A stretch of 6,287 nucleotides of DNA from JBOGEN01 sp050743265 (GTDB lineage: Bacteria; Actinomycetota; Actinomycetes; JBOGEN01): NCBI GenBank assembly GCA_050743265.1, contig JBOGEN010000141.1:1-6287 (forward strand), read 5' to 3'. This document shows, piece by piece, positions 5,679-6,287 of the stretch. The position numbers and the translations under genes were made by a program. Numbering within the stretch: the stretch's first letter is position 1; each line of letters starts with the position of its first letter. The notes under the pieces are model-generated. The model saw nothing but the letters and a program-made list of their open reading frames with translations. It made no database searches and was not told the DNA's origin.

Positions 5679-6287
5679 GTGTTGTCCCACTCCCCCCTCT
5701 CGACCGTGTCCTCCGCGGCCGGCCGTCTCACCACCACACCGCGAACGTCGCTGCGGGTCGTCCCCGTACCCCGCCACGACCCGCCCTACGACGACGTCAT
5801 CGGACCCGAGGTACGGGCCAGGGGTGACACCCCCGAAGCCGTCCAGGGCAGCCTCGCACTCGCGTTCCGGCTGCCCTCGGGTGTGCCCGCCGTCCCCGAG
5901 ACGGCGACGCTGCGCCCGGTCGACGAGGACGACCCGTACTTCGGCCCGCAACGGACGCCGAGCCGGGCGCTCCCGGACCCGCGCGCGTGGGCGACGCTGA
6001 TCAGCCAGGCCGTCGTCGAGGTGCTCGCCGGGCACCGACCCGCCGCCCAGCTCGTCCGGTGGACCTCCGCCGACGTGTACACGGCCATCGCCCGGCAGTC
6101 GGCGGACGCCCACGGTGCCCGGCCGGTCGGCAAGCACGCGCGCGCGGTGGTGCGGTCGGTCCACGTGTGCGAGCCCGTCGACGGCGTGGCCGAGGTGTGC
6201 GCCGTGGTCGCAGAGCGCCGCCACTCCTGGGCACTCGTCCTGCGGCTCGAGGGCGTCGACCACCGCTGGCGCTGCACGGTCCTCGAC
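5679..6287 (+). CDS. Rv3235-family protein (5' part; runs off the right edge)
   Basis: The frame is open for 203 codons to the last base of the window with no stop, so the gene is incomplete. After a variable Ser/Thr/Pro-rich N-terminus and a charged proline-rich section come two conserved-looking blocks: a helical one, RAWATLISQAVVEVLAGHRP (102-121) followed by LVRWTSADVYTAIARQ (125-140), and a C-terminal one, ARAVVRSVHVCEPVDGVAEV (154-173) then WALVLRLEGVDHRWRCTVLD (184-203). The second block resembles the end of Rv3235-family proteins, so the stop is probably only a few codons beyond. The biochemical role is unknown. The start GTG at 5679 has GAGG (5670-5673) five bases upstream; TTG at 5682 and GTG at 5673 are alternatives. 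In relatives this gene lies in the secA region, so secA may follow. The long minus-strand frames opposite it are shadows. Confidence 0.82.
   Translation, partial: MLSHSPLSTVSSAAGRLTTTPRTSLRVVPVPRHDPPYDDVIGPEVRARGDTPEAVQGSLALAFRLPSGVPAVPETATLRPVDEDDPYFGPQRTPSRALPDPRAWATLISQAVVEVLAGHRPAAQLVRWTSADVYTAIARQSADAHGARPVGKHARAVVRSVHVCEPVDGVAEVCAVVAERRHSWALVLRLEGVDHRWRCTVLD

Noticed and set aside
5598..6277. Minus-strand frames at the right end
   Set aside because: The plus strand there is an open frame to the edge with Rv3235-family C-terminal features and a good ribosome site; the minus frames are its shadows.

Overview
The window is high-GC DNA, roughly 70% G+C by eye, with GTG starts, almost purely G/C third positions and a characteristic actinobacterial rRNA boxA. 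It comes from the chromosome of an actinomycete. The gene set (WS/DGAT acyltransferase, DUF6912, Rv3235-family protein, and a membrane protein of the type often named 'fenitrothion hydrolase') fits Nocardioidaceae or a related family, but genus cannot be fixed from the sequence.

Layout. (1) Positions 1-270 hold no protein gene. They are the promoter and leader of a ribosomal RNA operon read leftwards on the minus strand, with two tandem sigma70-type promoters and a boxA antitermination site; the 16S gene lies just beyond base 1. (2) Positions 391-3250 are a tight three-gene minus-strand operon: a WS/DGAT-type triacylglycerol/wax-ester synthase, then a patatin-like lipase (4-nt GTGA overlap), then a DUF6912 protein (1-nt TGATG overlap). 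It points straight into the rrn promoters. (3) Positions 3251-3450 are a divergent intergenic region carrying a 22-bp tandem repeat array whose unit junctions form GGTsGCC-GAC-GGCCACC-like dyads. (4) Positions 3451-4809 (+) encode a polytopic membrane protein without a single Cys or Lys. (5) Positions 4871-5536 (-) encode a HAD-superfamily hydrolase, convergent with the membrane protein. (6) From 5679 to the right edge (+) is the first part of an Rv3235-family gene, still open at the window end; from synteny in relatives, secA may lie near it.

How it fits together. The operon pairs an enzyme that makes neutral lipid (acyl-CoA dependent) with a patatin-type acyl hydrolase able to release acyl groups, which suggests storage-lipid turnover or membrane-lipid remodelling. 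This is an inference from family and context. From memory, M. tuberculosis Rv3234c (tgs3) also neighbours Rv3235, so the arrangement looks like a rearranged ancestral neighbourhood rather than a mobile island. I saw no transposon, phage, CRISPR or toxin-antitoxin signature and no clear case for a wholly new system. The least explained elements are the 22-bp repeat array, the dyads over both rrn -35 boxes, and the excess of GTAC/CGTACG.
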